From: Hungatella hathewayi
GTDB lineage: Bacteria; Bacillota; Clostridia; Lachnospirales; Lachnospiraceae
Reading direction: 5' to 3'
Assembly (NCBI GenBank): GCA_025149285.1
Contig: CP102274.1
Span: forward strand, 5,916,001 to 5,980,000
Length of the DNA stretch: 64,000 nucleotides
Part shown: one piece after another, positions 25,389 through 34,982 of the stretch
How positions within the stretch are numbered: the stretch's first letter is position 1
Layout of the letters: each line of letters opens with the position of its first letter
Notes under the pieces: model-generated
Told to the model about the DNA's origin: nothing
What the model saw: only the letters and a program-made list of their open reading frames with translations
Databases searched by the model: none
Position numbers and translations under genes: made by a program

Positions 25389-26207
25389 TCAAAACTCCTC
25401 TATGTTGATCTGCCTGGTTTCCTTCACCGCGCCGGGAAGAATCGACGTCGCAAAGCTGGTAAATTTCTCCGCCAAATCGCTTACGTAAAACAGATACTGC
25501 TCCTGGCCTTCTGCCGGGCCGCTGCACAGCAAATCTGCTTCCGTAAGGACGGATTTCAGTTCCAGAGCCGTTTCATACGCCGGATTCACCAGAGTCACCT
25601 CCGGCCCCATCAGGCGGCCCACCGTAGAACGTAAGAGCGGATAATGGGTACAGCCCAGAACCAGCGTATCAATATATTTGCCTTTCAGCTCACTTAAGTA
25701 CCGGGAGGCGATCTCATCCGTAACGGAATCGTGCAGAAGCCCCTCCTCCACCAGCGGTACCAGGAGCGGACAGGGCTTTCCGGTTACCTCGATATCAGGG
25801 CGCATTTCCATCATTACCTTTGTATAGACGCCGCTTCGTATCGTTCCCTCCGTGCCGATGATCCCGATCTTTCCGTTTTTCGTCGCCTGGGTCGCCGTCC
25901 TGGCGCCTGCGTGGATTACACCGATGATGGGAATATCCAGTTCTCCCTCCACCGCCTCCAGCGCATAGGCCGTCGCAGTGTTGCACGCGATAACAATCGC
26001 CTTTACATCCTGCGTCAGAAGAAAACGGATTATCTGTCTCGTAAAACGGATCACCGTATTGCCGGACTTATTGCCGTACGGAACTCTGGCCGTATCACCG
26101 AAATAGACGATCCGCTCTTCCGGCATCTGCCTCATAATCTCCCGCGCGACAGTCAGACCACCGACACCGGAATCAAATACCCCTATGGGTGAATTTCTGT
26201 CTGCCAT
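25389..26207 (-). CDS. murI: Glutamate racemase
   Basis: Supplies D-glutamate for peptidoglycan. The 272 residues match the family. Cofactor-independent racemase motifs are clear: GVFDSGVGGLTV with the substrate-binding Asp-Ser, VIACNTATA with the first catalytic Cys, and VLGCTHYPLL with the second Cys. The FGDTARVPYG region is also typical. The ATG follows a GAGGAGAG ribosome site, 30 bp after ddl. The pairing with ddl in one operon joins two D-amino-acid steps of wall synthesis. Confidence 0.97.
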   Translation of the reverse strand: MADRNSPIGVFDSGVGGLTVAREIMRQMPEERIVYFGDTARVPYGNKSGNTVIRFTRQIIRFLLTQDVKAIVIACNTATAYALEAVEGELDIPIIGVIHAGARTATQATKNGKIGIIGTEGTIRSGVYTKVMMEMRPDIEVTGKPCPLLVPLVEEGLLHDSVTDEIASRYLSELKGKYIDTLVLGCTHYPLLRSTVGRLMGPEVTLVNPAYETALELKSVLTEADLLCSGPAEGQEQYLFYVSDLAEKFTSFATSILPGAVKETRQINIEEF

Positions 26208-26237
26208 ACTGTCTCTCCTCAGGTTTTGATCCGTCGT

Positions 26238-27302
26238 TTAAAGCTTATAGCGGTCAAACGCATGATCAACCAAACGGTCAACCAGCTGATCCTTGCTGAC
26301 TCCGGCAGCTTCCCACAGCATGGGATACATGCTGATGGCCGTGAATCCCGGCAGCGTGTTGATCTCGTTAAACACCACGGTTCCGTCATCCTTTACAAAG
26401 AAATCTACACGGGCAAGACCGTAGCCGTCCACGGCCCGGAAGATGGCCTTTGCCGCTTCCCGTACCGTATTGGCCGCATCTCCCGGGAGCTCCGGATTGA
26501 CAACGGTTCTGGAGTCGGAATTATAGTATTTGGCATCAAAATCGTAAAATTCAGCGGCAGCCAGAATCTCACCCACACCAGATGCCTCCACGGGAACCAG
26601 GCCGCCTCCGAATACGGCGCATTCGATCTCCCGCCCCTTAATCATCTCTTCCACCAGAATCTTCCTGTCATGCTTTGCCGCCTCATAAAGTGCAGCTTCC
26701 AGTTCCTCTCTGCTGTCCGCGCGGGCCACTCCCTTGGACGAACCGGCATTGGACGGTTTCACAAATACGGGGTAAGTAAACTTCGCTTCGACTCTGCCGA
26801 CCACAGCCTCCATGTCACCCAGATCAGACCGCATCACCGGAACGTAAGCGGCCTGACGCACACCCAAATCGTCAACAACAATTTTTGTATACAGTTTATC
26901 CATGGATACGGCGGAAGCAAGGACACCGCAGCCTACATACGGAATTCTCGCCAGCTCTAAGAGGCCCTGAACGGTTCCGTCCTCCCCAAACAGGCCGTGA
27001 AGCACCGGAAATACGACATCCACTTTCACAAACTCTGCCCGGTCTCCTTCCGTCAGGATGACGCACTGCTTCGTAGCATCCGGGGAAATGACTGCACTCG
27101 TCTTCCCTTCCCTCCATCTGCCCGATTCAATATCCTCTGCCGATTCCGTTTTGATCCAGTGCCCGTCTTCTGTAATTCCGATCAGAAGAAGGTCGTATTT
27201 TTCTCTATTCATATGATTGATGACGTTGACCACAGACATGCAGGACACCACATGCTCAGATGACTGGCCGCCGAATAAGACGACCGCTGTTTTCCTGTTC
27301 AT
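26238..27302 (-). CDS. ddl: D-alanine--D-alanine ligase
   Basis: Joins two D-Ala for UDP-MurNAc-pentapeptide synthesis. The 354-residue ATP-grasp protein has an N-terminal VVLFGGQSSEHVVSC segment, VFPVLHGLFGEDGTVQG in the first domain, and the ATP-grasp VFVKPSNAGSSKGV. The C-terminal metal and D-Ala-binding ARVDFFVKDDG plus FNEINTLPGFTAISMYP are present. A Tyr versus Phe residue that predicts vancomycin resistance (D-Lac versus D-Ala) cannot be settled by eye. The ATG follows GAGGAGAAAGCAA. It shares a divergent promoter region with spoIIR. Confidence 0.96.
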   Translation of the reverse strand: MNRKTAVVLFGGQSSEHVVSCMSVVNVINHMNREKYDLLLIGITEDGHWIKTESAEDIESGRWREGKTSAVISPDATKQCVILTEGDRAEFVKVDVVFPVLHGLFGEDGTVQGLLELARIPYVGCGVLASAVSMDKLYTKIVVDDLGVRQAAYVPVMRSDLGDMEAVVGRVEAKFTYPVFVKPSNAGSSKGVARADSREELEAALYEAAKHDRKILVEEMIKGREIECAVFGGGLVPVEASGVGEILAAAEFYDFDAKYYNSDSRTVVNPELPGDAANTVREAAKAIFRAVDGYGLARVDFFVKDDGTVVFNEINTLPGFTAISMYPMLWEAAGVSKDQLVDRLVDHAFDRYKL

Positions 27303-27370
27303 TTTGCTTTCTCCTCATACTTTCCATCCCCTGCGGCATTCTGTCTCCGCAGGAATTTCCTTTTTACAGT

Positions 27371-27400
27371 GTTTATATTATAGCACATATGGTTACAATT
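27371..27400 (+). promoter_or_regulatory. Candidate sigma-F promoter for spoIIR
   Basis: GTTTA (27371-27375), a 15-bp spacer and GGTTACAATT (27391-27400). This fits the sigma-F consensus GYWTA-N15-GGNRANANTW except one position. spoIIR is a known sigma-F target, so the match is meaningful. It lies about 59 bp before the start codon. Confidence 0.65.
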
Positions 27401-27404
27401 ACAA
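27377..27404 (-). promoter_or_regulatory. Candidate ddl promoter
   Basis: Minus-strand TTGTAA (27399-27404), a 16-bp spacer and TATAAT (27377-27382). It overlaps the sigma-F promoter of the divergent spoIIR gene, so the two may interfere. Confidence 0.55.
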
Positions 27405-27458
27405 CTGATAGATTGTTTCGTTTTCTCAATACAGATATTACAGACAGGAGGTACTTTG

Positions 27459-28124
27459 ATGAACTATAAACGTGACCTGTTCCTATGCATAACCTGCCTT
27501 TTACTGGCATTTCTTCTTACCATGGCTTCCGGACGCCGGAATGAAGAAGCCATGGCCGCCCGGATCGCACCGGAAATCCTGCGGTTCCACGTCCTGGCCA
27601 ACAGCGATTCCGATGAAGACCAGCAGTTAAAGCTGCGCGTAAGAACCCTGCTCCTTGATTCAATATATGAGGGACTGGGAGAAAATGCCTCCCTGAACGA
27701 TACAAAAGAATACGTTCTTTCCAATAAAAACAGCCTGGAACAGCAGGCGGAAGATTACATGAAAGCCCAGGGATACGATTATCCCGCACATATGGAAGTG
27801 ACCAGATGCTATTTCCCGACAAAAACCTACGGCGACATGGTGTTCCCCTGCGGCACCTATGACGCGGTACGGGTGGAAATAGGCAGCGGAAAAGGACACA
27901 ACTGGTGGTGTGTCCTCTATCCTCCGCTCTGTTTTGTTGATTCGACCTATGCGGTCGTTCCCGATTCCTCCAAAGAAGTTTTAAGACAGTCCCTGGATGC
28001 CGCTGATTACCAGGCGCTGCTCATCAGGCAGCCGGAGGTTCACGTGCGGATACGCTCAAAGTTTCTCGATCTGCTGAAAAAAGACAGCAGTGTAACAGAA
28101 GGACGGGAACAGCCTGACCGCTGA
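27459..28124 (+). CDS. spoIIR: Stage II sporulation protein R
   Basis: A secreted forespore signal that triggers SpoIIGA to process pro-sigma-E in the mother cell. The 221 residues begin at ATG 27459, seven bases after AGGAGG; an in-frame TTG directly before it is a less likely start. There is a signal-anchor helix (about 8-24) and LRFHVLANSDS, a family-typical segment. The signature PTKTYGDMVFPCGTYDAVRV leads into GHNWWCVLYPPLCFVD. This strongly supports SpoIIR and shows the organism sporulates or recently did. The 3' end carries the left arm of a terminator hairpin. Confidence 0.95.
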   Translation: MNYKRDLFLCITCLLLAFLLTMASGRRNEEAMAARIAPEILRFHVLANSDSDEDQQLKLRVRTLLLDSIYEGLGENASLNDTKEYVLSNKNSLEQQAEDYMKAQGYDYPAHMEVTRCYFPTKTYGDMVFPCGTYDAVRVEIGSGKGHNWWCVLYPPLCFVDSTYAVVPDSSKEVLRQSLDAADYQALLIRQPEVHVRIRSKFLDLLKKDSSVTEGREQPDR

Positions 28125-28153
28125 TCCCATCCCTGTCTGTTACACTGCTGTTT
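28083..28153. terminator. Convergent terminator between spoIIR and the efflux operon
   Basis: ACAGCAGTGTAACAGA (28084-28099) and TCTGTTACACTGCTGT (28136-28151) form a long stem across a 36-base loop. On the minus strand the stem is followed by a six-T run, so it fits best as the terminator of the efflux operon. The left arm lies inside the spoIIR coding end. Confidence 0.75.
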
Positions 28154-28189
28154 CGCCGTGCTCTATTCACTCAATGAATTGCTTCCGTT

Positions 28190-29386
28190 TTACTGGGGAA
28201 CAGATACGAATCCCTGGACAGCCCAGTCGTAATCAAGCATGGCCTGAAGAAGCGCCGTGTCGGCGGACTTTCTGGCGCCTTCCGCCTGATAGTACTGAAC
28301 CTCGGCTCCAAGGTACTGAAGCTTACTCAGCATGTTTAACTGATACTGGCGCTCTGCTGCCCCTTTGGCGAGAAGTGCCTTCTGATACGCGGTTTCTGCC
28401 GCATCATTTAATATCTTCTTCTGCTGCATGACCTGATATAAACGCTGCATTTCAACCGTCAGCTGCTGCTCCGATACGTCTATGTTTTTCAGACGGTTAT
28501 CAATCGCCGCAGTAGACTTGGTCGATGACGCATGACGCTGTGAAATCAGAGTCTGATTGTTTCCTATGGCTTTCTGTATGTCAGCCGTAAGGTCAATGGA
28601 GGCAATTTTAGATGGATCTGCCGCAGGGACAGAACCGATCTCCGGCACAGAGTCAGCCTTCCAGCCCGTCAAAAGGCAGAGCTGAGTGCGCAGGTTACCG
28701 GCCAGATTGCGGAGATTATCGAGCTGGGACTGAGAGGACAGCAAGTCGCTCTGAGCCTGTAAAACGCCGGTGTCCGTAGCCATGCCGAGTCCGGCCTGAA
28801 GCTTTGCGGCTTCCAGCGCCTCTTTCTGTAGTTCCACCACCTTTTCCAGCGTCTGCACCTGGGCGCGGAGATTATCATAGGAAATCATCAGAGTCTGCGT
28901 TCCCTTTAAGGCGGATTTCACACCTGTATCCAGCTGCTTCCTGGCCTTTTCCAGCTGTTTGTCCGTGGCTTTTGTCGTGGAAGCCGGAGCGGAAATCAGT
29001 CCCTCCAGTCCTTTGATCGTGGTATTCAGTTCCAGCAGCGCCTTCGCTTTTTCTTCTGAATCAGGCATTGCCTCCAGCTGCTTTTTCTGCTGTTTTAACG
29101 TCTTTACCAGATCTTTATAATCATTGTCCTCAATATCGTTCCTTACTGCCCTGACCGTCGACGCAGTATCATCCTCATTGAACTCAAGCTGGCTGTATGC
29201 ATAACTGATCTCCGGGTTATACTCACGGATCAGATTTTCCAGCTCATCATACTCCAGATTGTTATCCTGCAGTCTGGCCGCGGTCTCCGCATCGTAGTCC
29301 GACAGCTTTGCCCACGCGGCGGACGGGCCTGTAAATGTAAGTGCACCGGCCAGAGCCATGCACAGCATTATCTTCCATTTTCTCAT
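28190..29386 (-). CDS. TolC-family protein, second copy
   Basis: A 398-residue secreted protein with a signal peptide (KIMLCMALAGALTFTGPSAA), ending near an Ala-X-Ala site. Long amphipathic helices follow, typical of the TolC barrel-tunnel repeats (for example QLTVEMQRLYQVMQQKK and EKVVELQKEALEAAKL). The N-terminal DNNLEYDELENLIREYNP mirrors the upstream paralogue. It is the last gene of the RND operon. In a monoderm without an outer membrane the TolC fold may only act as an extracellular tube or adaptor; that is inference. The two paralogues are diverged, so it is not a recent duplication. Confidence 0.85.
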   Translation of the reverse strand: MRKWKIMLCMALAGALTFTGPSAAWAKLSDYDAETAARLQDNNLEYDELENLIREYNPEISYAYSQLEFNEDDTASTVRAVRNDIEDNDYKDLVKTLKQQKKQLEAMPDSEEKAKALLELNTTIKGLEGLISAPASTTKATDKQLEKARKQLDTGVKSALKGTQTLMISYDNLRAQVQTLEKVVELQKEALEAAKLQAGLGMATDTGVLQAQSDLLSSQSQLDNLRNLAGNLRTQLCLLTGWKADSVPEIGSVPAADPSKIASIDLTADIQKAIGNNQTLISQRHASSTKSTAAIDNRLKNIDVSEQQLTVEMQRLYQVMQQKKILNDAAETAYQKALLAKGAAERQYQLNMLSKLQYLGAEVQYYQAEGARKSADTALLQAMLDYDWAVQGFVSVPQ

Positions 29387-29428
29387 GTTTTACTCCTTCC
29401 GGCTGGTGTAAGCTTTCCTGTCTGCCGG

Positions 29429-30586
29429 CTACATGCCTGCGCTGGCACTTGCCAGACCATTTACGTTCCAGTCATACGATTCCATAGCCTGGAATAAGTC
29501 CATGTCCGCGTTCTTCATGGCAGTCTGTGCCTGTAGATACGCATACTGCTGGGACAGATAATCCAGACGGCTGATCGTCCCGATCGTCATCTTCCGCTCA
29601 GCCGCTTCCATATTCTTCGAAGCCGCGTCAAGAGCCACTGACGCCTGCTGATAGGCGGTCTGCGCCTGAATTACATTCTTATATGCAGAATCCACTGAGG
29701 CGCCGATTCTCTGAATGTTGTCGTCTATGGTCATCTGAAGGCTCTCTTTTTTAGAATTGCTGGAAGAGTTGGCCAGTTTTTTCCGGTTGATGCGGAGCGT
29801 ATAATTGTTCTCCAACGCCTTTTCCTTATCTGCCGACGGATCCATGGCTGTAATCCGGTTCAGGTCAGCGGACGGTATCCCCATGATCTCCGGAGAAGCA
29901 TCGTATCTCCAACCCAGCATAACGCAGAGCTTCTGCCGCGTGTTCTCTAAATCGGACTGGGCGGTTAAAATAGCGGCGTCTGCATTCTGTAAGTTTTCCC
30001 GGGCTGTCAGCAGATCCATCTGCGTGGCCATGCCATTGTTCATCTTAAGCGCCACGGAATCATAGGTCGCTGCCAGAAGCTCTCTGTTTTTCTGTTTCAA
30101 TTCCAAATCCAGAACCTTCTGATGGTATGAAATCATGTTGGCCTGGGCGTTGGACACCAGCGTCTTCTCCGTCTGATCATACGTCATTTTAAATATCTCA
30201 CTGTCTTCCACGCTGTCATCAGCCTGCTGCTCAAGCGTCAGCGCCTGGGCTTCGGACATCGCATCGGAAAGAATCGATCCCGCGTCATCCTCTCCTGACA
30301 TGCTGCTCCTGATCGCGTCGGCCGCGTCACGGTAGTCCTGTGCGATTTCATCGCTTGTTTTATTCTTTTTCTCGTTAAAATCACGCTGATTATTCTGTAC
30401 CGTCACATTGTATTCATGTATCAGCCCCGCCAGTTCGTCATACTCCATGACATTGTCGCGAAGCTTTGCCCACTCCTCGGCGCTTCTGGCAAATTCCGGG
30501 CTGCCGGCCCAGGCAGTCCCTGTCGGAACGGCAGCCGCCAGAACTGCTGCCATACAGCAGGCACTTATCTGTTTCCATTTTTTCAT
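29429..30586 (-). CDS. TolC-family protein, first copy
   Basis: A 385-residue secreted protein. The ATG at 30586 follows AGGAGGACCA; a TTG one codon upstream is also in frame. Signal peptide CCMAAVLAAAVPTGTAWA, then DNVMEYDELAGLIHEYN, the same N-terminal motif as the next gene. Coiled-coil segments follow (VLDLELKQKNRELLAATYDS and LTARENLQNADAAILTAQS). It lies downstream of the RND pump in the same operon. Two tandem TolC-like genes after one pump is an uncommon set-up for Gram-positives. Domain assignment is by pattern and composition, so moderately sure. Confidence 0.85.
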   Translation of the reverse strand: MKKWKQISACCMAAVLAAAVPTGTAWAGSPEFARSAEEWAKLRDNVMEYDELAGLIHEYNVTVQNNQRDFNEKKNKTSDEIAQDYRDAADAIRSSMSGEDDAGSILSDAMSEAQALTLEQQADDSVEDSEIFKMTYDQTEKTLVSNAQANMISYHQKVLDLELKQKNRELLAATYDSVALKMNNGMATQMDLLTARENLQNADAAILTAQSDLENTRQKLCVMLGWRYDASPEIMGIPSADLNRITAMDPSADKEKALENNYTLRINRKKLANSSSNSKKESLQMTIDDNIQRIGASVDSAYKNVIQAQTAYQQASVALDAASKNMEAAERKMTIGTISRLDYLSQQYAYLQAQTAMKNADMDLFQAMESYDWNVNGLASASAGM

Positions 30587-30752
30587 CAATTGGTCCTCCT
30601 AACCTCGTACCGGATGGATTTCATGTTACAGTCTGAATCATCTGCTCTTTTTGTATCCTTATCTTACCATATAACTGCCATAAGTTCAAAGACACATTAT
30701 TCCAATTTTTTAGTCCGGAGTTCGCCTGCTGCTCCCTCCGGACATGGTTTCC

Positions 30753-33700
30753 TTAATCAGGCATCGGTGTGGTATCTACTTTTCCGCTCATAATTGAGTA
30801 ATAAACCGGAAGCATCAGGAGCGAAAGGACAGTGGAAGCCGTCAGGCCGCCGACATTGACAAGGGCAAGCCCCTGCATCAGTTCTCCATTGCTGCCGTAT
30901 CCAATCGCCAGCGGAATCATGGACACGATGGTCGTCAGGGTAGTCATGAGGATGGGACGTAATCTCGTCGCTCCGGCCTCAATCATTGCCGTCCTCTTAT
31001 CCATCGTGGAACGGTACTGGTTGACGGTATCGACATAAAGGATACCGGCATTGACAACCGTACCAATCAGCATTAAGAATCCCAGTAAAGACGGCATTGA
31101 AATTTCCACATCCATGGCCGCCAGCAGTCCAAAGGAACCGATCAGGCTGAACGGAATCGTCGTCATAACCATCAGGGAGAACTTCGGTGACTCAAACTGA
31201 GCCGCCATCACTACAAATACCAGGAAAATGGCAATGGCGATGGCCTTAAACAGAGAGCCGAACTCCTCGTACATGGACTCGTCTATGCTGTTTTGTGCTC
31301 TCGTAACCGTACCGTTTAAGTACTTGCTTACCACCTGCTCATTAATATCTTTTAACACTGCCGCCTGCCGCTCTTTGGTACTCACTTCATCGGTAAACGA
31401 TCCTGTGATCGTCACCTGGTACTGCTTATTCTTACGCGTTATTCCGGCCGGGCTGTCTGCATATACAATATCCGCAATATCCGTAAGCGCTACAGAACCA
31501 CCGGTCTGTGTAGGAATCGTGATTCCCTTTACTTTATCCAGCGTATCGTATTCACCGTCCGGATACTCGACCTTAACGTCCACATTGTTACCGTCTACGT
31601 CCATGGTCATCGCCTTTACACCGCTTAACATATTGTTGAGAAGCCCGCCCACAGATGCCGGCGCAACTCCTTCCGCTGCAGCTTCGATCGGATCCACGTG
31701 AACCTTGATAACCGGCGCGGCATTTTCCAGATCGGAATGTACCTTGATGAGGCCCGGATACTGAGTCAGCTCATTCACCAGACTGTCGGAAGCCTCTTTC
31801 AGTTCATCTAACTGAGAGCTCTGTAAAATAACCTGCAGATCGTTGGAGGCGCTGAAGGCACTCATCATGGAGCTGGCTGCCACGGTTATGTTGCAGTCCG
31901 GAATATCACGCATCTCTTTCTTCCATTTATCCACAACTTCTTTCGTGGTAAGCTCCCTGTCGCTCTTCAAATATGCGGTCAGAGAAGCGCTGCTTCCGCC
32001 AAGGCTTAAGCCGCTGCCTCCGTATGTAACCATGCAGGATTTTCTGTCAGGCTCATCCATGATGATCTTCTCTACCCTGCTTATAATCTTATCGACTTCT
32101 TCAATCTGCAGTCCCGGCCGTACTTCCACCGTTACTGCAATGGTTCCCTGATCTACGTCAGGCATAAGGGCAAATCCAAGTCTTCCCGCAATCAGGAAGG
32201 ATAACACCAGGAGCAGGATGGATACGCCCATAACTGTTTTTCTTTTGTTTAAAAGCCTTCCAATAATCTTTCGATAGCCGTTCTGCATCATGCGAACCAG
32301 ACCGGAAGCCGGAGAATTTTTCTTCTCGACCGGCCGGAACCGGCTGTAGCACAGAGGTACGATCGTCATGGCAGAAATCAGAGACGCTGCCATACAGAAT
32401 ACAATCGTAAATCCGAGGGGTGCGAACATCTGTCCCGACATGCCCTTTAAGAGTGCCAGCGGGATAAATACAACACAGGTGGTAACCGTTCCGCCGAAGA
32501 TCGACTGGATTACCTTGCCGGTTCCCTCCAGCGCCGCTTCCATATATTCCCGGAAGCCCTGCCCCTTGTGGGAGCGGAAACAGCTTTCCAGAACAACGAT
32601 GGAGTTATCCACCATCATACCGACGCCGAGAACGAGACTCCCCATGGTGACAACGTTTAATGAAAATCCCATAACCGACATCAGGATCAGTGCCGCCAGA
32701 ATGGATACCGGTATCGAGCTTCCGACGATCAGAGACGCTTTGATATCTCCGAAGAACAGGAAAATGATGATCATGGAAATAATAACGGCCATGACCATGG
32801 TAGTCGTCACGGATTTTAACGCCGATGTAATCTGGTCGCTGGTATCGTTTACCACAATGACCTCCAGCTGCGGATGTTCGGCCTTCAGCGTCTCAATAGT
32901 ACGGTTTACCGACTTCGATACGTCCACCGCACTGCTCTTCTGCTGTTTGTTGATGGATAAGGACATGGTATCCTCTCCATTGTAACGGCCGATACTCGTA
33001 TCTTTTCCGGTCGTCTCGGATATGTCCGCGACGTCCTCCAGATATATGGTCTTTCCGCTCCCCGCTACAACCGGAATCCTTTTTAAACTGTCCACCGTGT
33101 CAAATTTAACGGAAGTGCTGACCGATAAATCCTGTTTTCCGACTCCCGTGCTTCCGGCCGGATACGTGAAGTCCGCACTCTTGATCGCCTGGCTGATGGA
33201 GTTCATGGTCAGATGGTACTGGTTCATCTTCTCCGGAATCAGACGGACGCTGATGTAGCCTTCCTGACCGCCGCTTAAATCCACACTTGCCACGGAAGAG
33301 ATCTTTTCAAATTCAGGAACAATCTCATCGTTCACGTAATTGTATAAATTGTCTGCCGAGGGATCATTGACAGAGAGTGTCATACTCGGCATATCGTTCA
33401 TATTGAACTCGAAGATACTGGGTACCTCCACGTCATCCGGCATGGTGATATTATCCATCTTCTTCTTTAAATCAGAGTAAGCCTTATCCATGTCGGTTCC
33501 GTACTCATATTCCATCATGACAATCGAGATATTTTCCTGGGACATGGACTGGATATTCTTAACACCTGACAGGGTTCCAACCGATTCCTCGATCGGCTTC
33601 GTGACCAGTTCATTGACGTCATCCGGGCTGGCACCCGCGTACACGGCTGTGATCATCATCATCGGGAAATTCATCTCCGGCGTCAGCTCCATTTTGGAGG

Positions 33701-33791
33701 AAAACACGGAGGATAGACCGAATACCAGCAGGCAGAGGACTGCCAGGACGGTGGTGATGGGTCTTTTCAGAACACTTTTTGTAATTCCCAT
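30753..33791 (-). CDS. RND-family efflux transporter (AcrB/SwrC-like)
   Basis: A 1012-residue pump, close to the normal RND length. It has an N-terminal membrane helix (about 13-30), a large periplasm-equivalent loop domain, and a helix bundle near residues 340-540 including VLGVGMMVDNSIVVLE. This aligns with the TM4 DD motif of AcrB, but only the first Asp is kept and the second position is Asn. Such a change is seen in many firmicute members. The second half repeats the pattern, ending in LMLPVYYSIMSG. It follows the adaptor by about 12 bp and precedes two TolC-like genes. Likely exports hydrophobic drugs, lipids or peptides; substrate unknown. Confidence 0.93.
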   Translation of the reverse strand: MGITKSVLKRPITTVLAVLCLLVFGLSSVFSSKMELTPEMNFPMMMITAVYAGASPDDVNELVTKPIEESVGTLSGVKNIQSMSQENISIVMMEYEYGTDMDKAYSDLKKKMDNITMPDDVEVPSIFEFNMNDMPSMTLSVNDPSADNLYNYVNDEIVPEFEKISSVASVDLSGGQEGYISVRLIPEKMNQYHLTMNSISQAIKSADFTYPAGSTGVGKQDLSVSTSVKFDTVDSLKRIPVVAGSGKTIYLEDVADISETTGKDTSIGRYNGEDTMSLSINKQQKSSAVDVSKSVNRTIETLKAEHPQLEVIVVNDTSDQITSALKSVTTTMVMAVIISMIIIFLFFGDIKASLIVGSSIPVSILAALILMSVMGFSLNVVTMGSLVLGVGMMVDNSIVVLESCFRSHKGQGFREYMEAALEGTGKVIQSIFGGTVTTCVVFIPLALLKGMSGQMFAPLGFTIVFCMAASLISAMTIVPLCYSRFRPVEKKNSPASGLVRMMQNGYRKIIGRLLNKRKTVMGVSILLLVLSFLIAGRLGFALMPDVDQGTIAVTVEVRPGLQIEEVDKIISRVEKIIMDEPDRKSCMVTYGGSGLSLGGSSASLTAYLKSDRELTTKEVVDKWKKEMRDIPDCNITVAASSMMSAFSASNDLQVILQSSQLDELKEASDSLVNELTQYPGLIKVHSDLENAAPVIKVHVDPIEAAAEGVAPASVGGLLNNMLSGVKAMTMDVDGNNVDVKVEYPDGEYDTLDKVKGITIPTQTGGSVALTDIADIVYADSPAGITRKNKQYQVTITGSFTDEVSTKERQAAVLKDINEQVVSKYLNGTVTRAQNSIDESMYEEFGSLFKAIAIAIFLVFVVMAAQFESPKFSLMVMTTIPFSLIGSFGLLAAMDVEISMPSLLGFLMLIGTVVNAGILYVDTVNQYRSTMDKRTAMIEAGATRLRPILMTTLTTIVSMIPLAIGYGSNGELMQGLALVNVGGLTASTVLSLLMLPVYYSIMSGKVDTTPMPD

Positions 33792-33803
33792 TCTTCCGCC
33801 CCC

Positions 33804-34946
33804 TTACTGATTCGCATCAGCCGGCTCTGTCTGACCTTCTGTTTCAGTCTGAGCGTCTGGTGTCACGTCTTCTGATGTCTGATTCTCACTTAAGGTGACT
33901 TTGGAACCGTCGTAGAATTCTGTTGTCCATGTGGTTACAACCTGGTCTCCGGCATTGATACCCTCTTTTACTTCTATGTAGCTGTTATCCGCAATCCCGA
34001 CTGTAACTGCATTCTTATGGAGAACACCGTCCCCGTACGTATAGATATAAGGAGCTCCGCCTTCGTAGTAAACCGCGTCAACCGGTACGGTGAGAACGTT
34101 ATCGGCCCTCTGGGATACCACCTGCAGCTTTACTGAGGTTCCCGTCGCCAGGGCGGCTCCGTCCGGAACAGATGCCTTTACCTTAAACAGCCCGCTCTGT
34201 GGATCAACCATGGAACTGACTTCTGTAATCGATGCCGCGTGATCCACACCGTTTTTCACAACGGTAAGGGCGTCGCCCACCTTTAAGCCTTCTACAATTC
34301 GCTCTGAGGCATAGAAGGTAACTGCCTTTCCGTCTCCTGCGCCTGCGATCACGCAGATCTGGCTCTGCTGGGAAACCATGTCGTGAACCTTGACGTTATA
34401 GCTCTCCACCCGGCCGGAAATCGGAGCGGTAACCCGGCTGCTCTCCAGCTGAAGATTATATCCCAGTTTCGCGCTCTCATACTGAAGCCTTGCCAGTTCT
34501 ACGTTGTCAGCCAGCTTCTGAAAATCCGCTTCCGCCATATCTCCTGCCGCGTGAAGAACCGAATACCGGTCCAGATTGCTCTTCGCATCCTCATACGATA
34601 CACGGGCGGTCTCCATCGTCAGCCTTGCGGCCTCCACCTGCTTTGTATCAATCTCGCATAAGAGCTGGCCGGCCGTCACCTGGTCACCGGTCTGGGCATT
34701 GACGCTGATAATCTCTCCAGCCCCTTTGGGGGTCACATATACAATACTGTCGGGCTCAATGGTACCGATCAGCTCTGTATTCACCACGATCGACCGGAGC
34801 TCCGGATGTTCTGCGGATACCACCGGCGGCACCTCCGCTACAGTCTCCTCTTTCTTTCCTCCGGCAACATTGGATACGATTAAAGCTGCCGCAGCAGCCA
34901 CCAGAACCACGCTGACCGCAATTGTTATTACCTTCTTCTTACTCAT
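33804..34946 (-). CDS. RND periplasmic-adaptor subunit (HlyD/MFP family)
   Basis: A 380-residue adaptor linking the pump to the TolC-like tube. An N-terminal membrane anchor (KVITIAVSVVLVAAAAALIVS) replaces the lipid anchor of many Gram-negative adaptors; no lipobox Cys is present. A lipoyl/barrel-sandwich region follows (TPKGAGEIISVNAQTGDQV and SRVTAPISGRVESYNV), with an alpha-hairpin between. The C-terminal beta-barrel and membrane-proximal part are also present. The ATG follows GAGGAG. It is the gene directly after tetR, so the operon order is tetR, adaptor, pump, tolC, tolC. Confidence 0.93.
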   Translation of the reverse strand: MSKKKVITIAVSVVLVAAAAALIVSNVAGGKKEETVAEVPPVVSAEHPELRSIVVNTELIGTIEPDSIVYVTPKGAGEIISVNAQTGDQVTAGQLLCEIDTKQVEAARLTMETARVSYEDAKSNLDRYSVLHAAGDMAEADFQKLADNVELARLQYESAKLGYNLQLESSRVTAPISGRVESYNVKVHDMVSQQSQICVIAGAGDGKAVTFYASERIVEGLKVGDALTVVKNGVDHAASITEVSSMVDPQSGLFKVKASVPDGAALATGTSVKLQVVSQRADNVLTVPVDAVYYEGGAPYIYTYGDGVLHKNAVTVGIADNSYIEVKEGINAGDQVVTTWTTEFYDGSKVTLSENQTSEDVTPDAQTETEGQTEPADANQ

Positions 34947-34982
34947 GCTGAACTCCTCACTTCATCACACAGATTATTCTAG

